Shown piece after piece: positions 60,123 through 64,000 of a stretch of DNA of 64,000 nt. The notes under the pieces were generated by a model, which was not told the origin of the DNA, did not search any database, and saw only the letters and a list, made by a program, of their open reading frames with translations. The stretch's first letter is position 1. Every line of letters begins with the position of its first letter. Position numbers and translations under genes: made by a program. Source of the stretch: JAMXLG01 sp963765935 (GTDB taxonomy: Bacteria > Vulcanimicrobiota > Vulcanimicrobiia > Vulcanimicrobiales > Vulcanimicrobiaceae); NCBI GenBank assembly GCA_963765935.1, contig CAVXXX010000001.1, positions 930,001 to 994,000 of the forward strand, read 5' to 3'.

Positions 60123-61229
60123 TTACTTTGCACGTTTATAGAACGGAAGTGCGACCACCATAGCATCGTGCTTGGTGCCGCGTATTTCGACTTCAAGCTT
60201 CGTGCCCACCGTTGCGGCGTCTTTTGCGACCAACGCCGTGGCGATGTTCTTGTTCTCGACCGACGGTGCCATCGATCCGCTGCGAACTTCGCCAACTTCG
60301 CGGCCGCCCATGAAGACCTTATATCCCTCGCGAGCGGGAGCCCGCCCGGACATCACCAACCCGACGATGCGCGAGTAGTTGTCGCGCTCCATCTGCTCGA
60401 CGATCGCGTTGCGCCCGATGAACTCGGGCTTGCTCGTTTTGATCGCCCATTGCGCTCCGGCTTGCACCGGCGTGATCTCTTCGGTGAGCTCGTGGCCGTA
60501 CAGCGGCATACCGGCTTCCAACCGCAGGACGTCGCGCGAACCCAGACCACACGGCTCCAAGCCATTCGTTGCTTCATCGCGAAGCAAATTGCTCCAGATT
60601 TCGCGTGCGTGTTCGCCGAATACGAACAGCTCGAATCCATCTTCGCCCGTGTAACCGGTGCGCGCGATGATCGCCGGCCGCCCGTACACATTGCCTTCGG
60701 TGCAGAAATAATACTTGATCGAATCGAGGTCGACGTCGACGTGCGGCTGCAGCAACGAAATCGATTTCGGCCCTTGAATTGCGATCAGCGCGTTGCGCCC
60801 GTGGAGGTTCTCGAGACGGACGCCTTCGGCGATGTTCGCATTGAGGTGGTCCCACATTTTATTCGCGTTCGCACCGTTGACGACGAGCATCCAGCGGTCG
60901 TTGAGGAGGCGATAGAAAATCGTGTCGTCGTGCGCGCCGCCGTGCGGATTGCAAAAGATATTGTAACGCGCTTGCATCGGCTTCATCGTCGCGACCGCAT
61001 TGATCGCAAGCGTATCTGCCCACGCCGCAACGTTCGGACCTTCGAGAATGAACTGCCCCATATGCGAGAGATCGAAGAGCCCCGCGCGATGGCGCACCGC
61101 GTCGTGCTCTTTCAAGATGCCCGCATATTGCACCGGCATCTCGAAACCCGCGAACGGCACCAGACGCGCGCCAAGTTTTACGTGTTCGTCATAGAGCGCC
61201 GTGCGACGCAAATCGGTCGAAGCCGTCAT
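60123..61229 (-). CDS. gcvT: Aminomethyltransferase (glycine cleavage T protein)
   Basis: Transfers the methylene group from aminomethyl-GcvH to tetrahydrofolate. The 368 aa show RRTALYDEHVKLGARLVPFAG, FDLSHMGQFILEG, NPHGGAHDDTIFY, CGLGSRDVLRLEAGMPLYGHE and the C-terminal barrel. The ATG overlaps the thioesterase stop (ATGA). It precedes gcvH. Confidence 0.97.
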   Translation of the reverse strand: MTASTDLRRTALYDEHVKLGARLVPFAGFEMPVQYAGILKEHDAVRHRAGLFDLSHMGQFILEGPNVAAWADTLAINAVATMKPMQARYNIFCNPHGGAHDDTIFYRLLNDRWMLVVNGANANKMWDHLNANIAEGVRLENLHGRNALIAIQGPKSISLLQPHVDVDLDSIKYYFCTEGNVYGRPAIIARTGYTGEDGFELFVFGEHAREIWSNLLRDEATNGLEPCGLGSRDVLRLEAGMPLYGHELTEEITPVQAGAQWAIKTSKPEFIGRNAIVEQMERDNYSRIVGLVMSGRAPAREGYKVFMGGREVGEVRSGSMAPSVENKNIATALVAKDAATVGTKLEVEIRGTKHDAMVVALPFYKRAK

Positions 61230-61657
61230 TTCGTTGGTGCCTCGTCGGGATAGGTATTAAGGAAGTTGAGTGTCGCGTGCGCGACCAGTTTATCGTTGCT
61301 CTTCACTTGCACTTCGCCGTAGCAAATACGGCGACCGGCGCGGAGCACGGTCGCTTCCGCGATCAAGTCGTGCGGCGGGAGTGCCGGCGCCAGGAAGTTG
61401 CACTGCAGCGCGACGGTCACCGTGTCTTGCGCCCGGCCGTAGATAGAAGCAAGCGCCACGTAGAACACCGTGTCGCACAAGCTCACGATTGCGCCGCCAT
61501 GAACGGCACCGGCGCCATTGGCAATCTCCGGGCGGAAAGGCATCCGCATGATGGCCTTCCCATGGTCGACCGACTCGAGTTTCAGGTCGAGGAGCGCGAC
61601 GAAATGCGACTTTTCCTTTTCCCAACGATGTGGGGCGGAGGCGAAATCGGTGCTCAT
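61226..61657 (-). CDS. PaaI-family hotdog thioesterase
   Basis: The 143 aa have the hotdog pattern: GKAIMRMPFRPEIANG, GAVHGGAIVSLCDTVFY (active-site region) and ATVLRAGRRICYGEVQV. Family members hydrolyse acyl-CoA thioesters; the substrate is not known. Its stop overlaps the gcvT start, linking it to the glycine cleavage operon. Confidence 0.9.
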   Translation of the reverse strand: MSTDFASAPHRWEKEKSHFVALLDLKLESVDHGKAIMRMPFRPEIANGAGAVHGGAIVSLCDTVFYVALASIYGRAQDTVTVALQCNFLAPALPPHDLIAEATVLRAGRRICYGEVQVKSNDKLVAHATLNFLNTYPDEAPTK

Positions 61658-61703
61658 GAACCTCCGAAGCGTACCCTCCTGCGGCCCGGTCGTCTATGGC
61701 TTT

Positions 61704-62465
61704 TTACTTACGTGGGCTGCTGGGAACCGGAGACTTCGCCGGGAACGGGCCAAAGACTGTGACCGTGAACGGCCCGCCGGCACCTCCACAGCTTACTATG
61801 GTATACGCTCCTTGGTTGACATGGCGTTCAGGAGGTCCGCCGGGACAGTCAGCCCTCTTCGAAGTCACGGCTGCAGCGCGAATTGAAGACCGCATTAAAC
61901 GGTCTTCCGCCGGTGTTGTATCATCGATGTCTTCGGTCCGCAAATTCAGCGCGTTGCTCTCGAAGCTGCCGGCTGGATCGTAGAATCCGATCACGCCGTA
62001 TCGATCTCCGTCCAAATGAAATCCATACACCATTTTGGTCGATTGCATCACCGTTTCACGAACGCGTGCGATCGAGCCATTCTTAAGCGAGAAGAACGAG
62101 GCTTGCATTAAGTTGTAAGGGTACGATTCATGGCGGCAAAGGGCAACTCCGCGAACTACGTTAAGCGCGACAGCCTCGGGACGACTTGCGCGTTCGCACG
62201 GCTTGATTCGATAACGAACCACGCCCTCGAGGGACATAAAGGCAACTCCGCCGGGCGTCGCGGCGAGAATGCCGGCAGTGCCAATATCAGCCGGCACTCC
62301 CACACCGCGTTTCACCCACTTCACTCTTCCACTGCGGAGATCACGCGCGACCATCGCCGCTGGCGACGCGATGTAGACCGTTTCTCCCGCAACGAACGAG
62401 CGTGAAACCAGCGACGTTCCCGGGAACGCCGCGACCGATGCGGTCCATAAGAGAACGCTAAGCAA
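61704..62465 (-). CDS. Exported protein with PQQ-like beta-propeller repeats
   Basis: The TTG start at 62465 begins with a hydrophobic signal segment (LLSVLLWTASVAAFPG); a longer frame exists but runs deep into speE. The following segments, YIASPAAMVARDLRSGRVKW and GVAFMSLEGVVRYRI, resemble WD/PQQ-type propeller blades (single-blade pattern of G-x-V-x-W-x). The protein is shorter than full propellers and no active site is recognisable. A Pro/Ser-rich C-terminus ends SPVPSSPRK. It lies between speE and the thioesterase in the operon. Confidence 0.55.
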   Translation of the reverse strand: MLSVLLWTASVAAFPGTSLVSRSFVAGETVYIASPAAMVARDLRSGRVKWVKRGVGVPADIGTAGILAATPGGVAFMSLEGVVRYRIKPCERASRPEAVALNVVRGVALCRHESYPYNLMQASFFSLKNGSIARVRETVMQSTKMVYGFHLDGDRYGVIGFYDPAGSFESNALNLRTEDIDDTTPAEDRLMRSSIRAAAVTSKRADCPGGPPERHVNQGAYTIVSCGGAGGPFTVTVFGPFPAKSPVPSSPRK

Positions 62466-63348
62466 ATACCGAGCCTGGCGCAGCCAGCGCGCGACGCACG
62501 TAAAGCGGCAGCGCAAACAACCGTTTGTGCGTCTCGCCATCGTAGAAGAAATTCTCGCCCTTCAGGCCCGTGCAGTACCGGTCGATGGCAGCCGGATCGA
62601 GCTTCGCCAAATTCACGCTATCGCTGCACGCTAGGAACGCCCAATCGGTGTCAAACGCCGGCACCGAATGGAAGAACGACGTAACGTACTTGTAGTGTCT
62701 CATTAGCGTGCGCGCCATTTTGCAATGCAGCGACAAGTTATGGAACGCAAGCGTGCTCGCTTGCAGGACGTAAATGCCGTCATCCGAGAGGCGCGACTTG
62801 ATGAGTTTAAAGACGTCTTCATTGAAGAGGATGTTGCTAGGTGAATCTTCGAGTGGTTCGGTCAAATCCGAAATGATGACGCCGTAACGGTCGCTGTCTT
62901 CGCGCATGAATTGCAGCGCGTCGCCGATGATTACGCGTGCCCGTGGATCGTCGAACGCGCCGTTGCTCCATTCCGGCAAGTACTCTTTCGAGAGATCCAC
63001 GACGAGACCGTCGATATCGACCATCGTGCAGCGCTGCACGTCGGAGCGGCGCAGCACTTCACGCAACGTCGCGCCCTCGCCACCGCCGAGAATCAACACG
63101 TCACGACGATCGTTGGCACCGGCGAGCGCCGGATGCACGAGCGCCTCGTGATAGATCTTCTCGTCGTTCTGCGAGCTCTGCGTGTCACCGTCGAGAATCA
63201 GCATTTTGCCGAAAACCGGCGAGCTGATCACGGACACTTGCTGGAACTGCGAGCGCCCCGCGTAGTATACGGTGTCGATTGCGTGGTGGTGCTGTTCGGT
63301 CGGAGCAAACTCCTCGACATACCACTGCCAATGTTCGGTCTTCGGCAT
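62458..63348 (-). CDS. speE: Polyamine aminopropyltransferase (spermidine-synthase family)
   Basis: The 296 aa start at the ATG MPKTEHWQWYVEEF. The SAM-binding motif is LILGGGEGATLREVL, followed by MVDIDGLVVDLSK and RVIIGDALQFM. The catalytic-loop region reads SDLTEPLEDSP, closer to the DLTDP form seen in Thermus-type aminopropyltransferases than the usual DSTDP. That resemblance, with a basic-amino-acid decarboxylase in the window, suggests an agmatine-based route; this is inference. It is the first gene of the long operon to gcvPB and beyond. A strong hairpin lies between it and the upstream S53 gene. Confidence 0.92.
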   Translation of the reverse strand: MPKTEHWQWYVEEFAPTEQHHHAIDTVYYAGRSQFQQVSVISSPVFGKMLILDGDTQSSQNDEKIYHEALVHPALAGANDRRDVLILGGGEGATLREVLRRSDVQRCTMVDIDGLVVDLSKEYLPEWSNGAFDDPRARVIIGDALQFMREDSDRYGVIISDLTEPLEDSPSNILFNEDVFKLIKSRLSDDGIYVLQASTLAFHNLSLHCKMARTLMRHYKYVTSFFHSVPAFDTDWAFLACSDSVNLAKLDPAAIDRYCTGLKGENFFYDGETHKRLFALPLYVRRALAAPGSVFA

Positions 63349-63374
63349 AGCGGGCAGCGCTTTCGCCAAGCAGA

Positions 63375-63423
63375 AAGGGCACCCCCGCATGGGTTTGCGC
63401 TGCACGCGCAAACCCAATGCCCT
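63375..63423 (-). terminator. Terminator hairpin after the S53 peptidase gene
   Basis: On the minus strand GGGTTTGCGC and GCGCAAACCC form a 10-bp stem with a 5-nt loop, flanked by AGGGCA and TGCCCT as an outer pair and followed by TTTCT. It lies 26 bases beyond the peptidase stop and just upstream of speE, so it separates the two units. Confidence 0.75.
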
Positions 63424-63448
63424 TCATGGTTCTTAAGCTGGCGATCCG

Positions 63449-64000
63449 CTACCGGATGCGATAGCTCATGCGGTGTCGCGTGATGAGATTGTCCGCGACG
63501 ACGCCCTTAACGTACGGCGCGATTACGGCGGGCAGCGTCATTGACGTTGCGTTGGCATAGCGTGTACCGTAGCGGCCTTGGCCGACGTCGTGCAATGACG
63601 TACGGAAGTAGCTGTTAATCGTCGATGCCGGAGCGCTCGCTTCGATCAGCAGATGACTGCCGTACGTGTGCACGATATGGAAGCCTGCGGTCTGCAATAC
63701 AGCGATCACGGACTGCTCGTCTTGCGCGACCGTTGATGTATTGCGGAGAACCAGCGAAACGTTGGACTGCGAATCGGCACTGCGTTGACCAAGATCTCGG
63801 ACGCGAGCAAGATTGACCGCGTTCGCCAGCTCGGTGTCGCGCGCTACTCCATAACTTTCGCGAGCGACGGACCGCGCCATCGCCGCCGAGCGCACCGTCC
63901 ACGCATGGCTGGGGCAGAGTTGCTGAGCAACCTTCGTGCCGTACGGAATGCCGAGGCCGCTCGTGTTGTCGTATCCGACTTGCGATCTGTAGAACGGATT
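63449..64000 (-). CDS. S53 (sedolisin/kumamolisin) peptidase, C-terminal part with an extra prodomain-like segment
   Basis: The frame is open past the right edge of the window. Its visible start, NPFYRSQVGYDNTSGLG and IPYGTKVAQQLC, is the standard C-terminal calcium-loop region of S53 serine-carboxyl peptidases. It is followed by about 130 residues that match the second half of a pro-kumamolisin activation domain: VLQTAGFHIVHTYGSHLLIE, SYFRTSLHDVGQGRYGTRYA and LPAVIAPYVKGVVADNL. Prodomains normally precede the catalytic domain, so the order seen here is unusual. The catalytic Glu, Asp and Ser lie outside the window. It is probably exported, and its signal peptide is not visible. Confidence 0.8.
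   Translation of the reverse strand, partial: NPFYRSQVGYDNTSGLGIPYGTKVAQQLCPSHAWTVRSAAMARSVARESYGVARDTELANAVNLARVRDLGQRSADSQSNVSLVLRNTSTVAQDEQSVIAVLQTAGFHIVHTYGSHLLIEASAPASTINSYFRTSLHDVGQGRYGTRYANATSMTLPAVIAPYVKGVVADNLITRHRMSYRIR

Noticed and set aside
60168..61253. A 361-codon plus-strand frame opposite gcvT
   Set aside because: gcvT is intact on the other strand; the frame has shadow composition only.

Overview
This is a gene-dense window from a moderately GC-rich bacterial chromosome. About 60 protein genes are packed with few gaps, and no stretch over 300 bases lacks a gene or gene remnant. No rRNA, tRNA, CRISPR array, integrase or insertion sequence was found. The organism looks like a diderm: there are lipoproteins with lipoboxes, an HAE1-type RND pump and a probable outer-membrane barrel. 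It also carries an R3H-domain ATPase (Ycf45 type), ScpA/ScpB, PdxS/PdxT and a split glycine decarboxylase (GcvPA + GcvPB), genes widespread in Terrabacteria. A deep-branching uncultured diderm such as Eremiobacterota (WPS-2) would fit, but that placement is inference, not proof. GTG and TTG starts are common and many neighbours overlap by 4 bp.

Layout. 1-4.5 kb: the tail of a TPR protein, a tandem structured repeat, dihydrolipoamide dehydrogenase, a 162-bp inverted-repeat element, then lipB-lipA. 4.5-11.5 kb: RND pump, outer-membrane protein with SGNH-hydrolase lipoprotein, rhodanese and a frameshifted small secreted gene. 11.5-22 kb: glutamate dehydrogenase, ychF, bifunctional-nuclease-like protein, glycosidase-like lipoprotein, a decayed VOC/glyoxalase gene, oligopeptide-binding lipoprotein, mtnP, a membrane protein, tmk-holB and a PilZ protein. 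22-27 kb: exported HD protein, R3H ATPase, flavin reductase and a PDZ-membrane-GAF sensor. 27-34 kb: a biotin operon (bioA-F-D-B) ending in an arginine/lysine/ornithine decarboxylase, with a divergent FAD monooxygenase. 34-40.5 kb: HNH endonuclease, DUF1844, pdxT-pdxS, and a glycosidase-GalT-membrane protein operon. 40.6-47.9 kb: ispE, a nucleotidyltransferase, ubiX, and an AddAB-like nuclease-helicase-acetyltransferase operon. 47.9-52.5 kb: an operon of Nudix, scpA, scpB, methyltransferase, nfo and dinB. 52.6-55 kb: topoisomerase IB and an LVIVD beta-propeller. 55-63.4 kb: a long operon from speE through the glycine cleavage genes to an acyltransferase and an unusual HhH-GPD protein. 63.4-64 kb: the C-terminal end of an S53 (sedolisin/kumamolisin) peptidase that runs off the window.

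Functional links. Lpd is the L protein that GcvH needs, and LipB/LipA build the lipoyl group on GcvH, so the glycine cleavage pathway is covered within the window. Polyamine synthesis is also spread across it: a basic amino-acid decarboxylase, an aminopropyltransferase (speE) and MTA phosphorylase (mtnP) to recycle the by-product. DNA maintenance is well represented (HolB, DinB, Nfo, AddAB-like pair, HhH-GPD protein, TopoIB, ScpAB). Several repeat or palindromic elements sit at gene ends, and in three places they supply or abut a stop codon or are translated as part of a protein.
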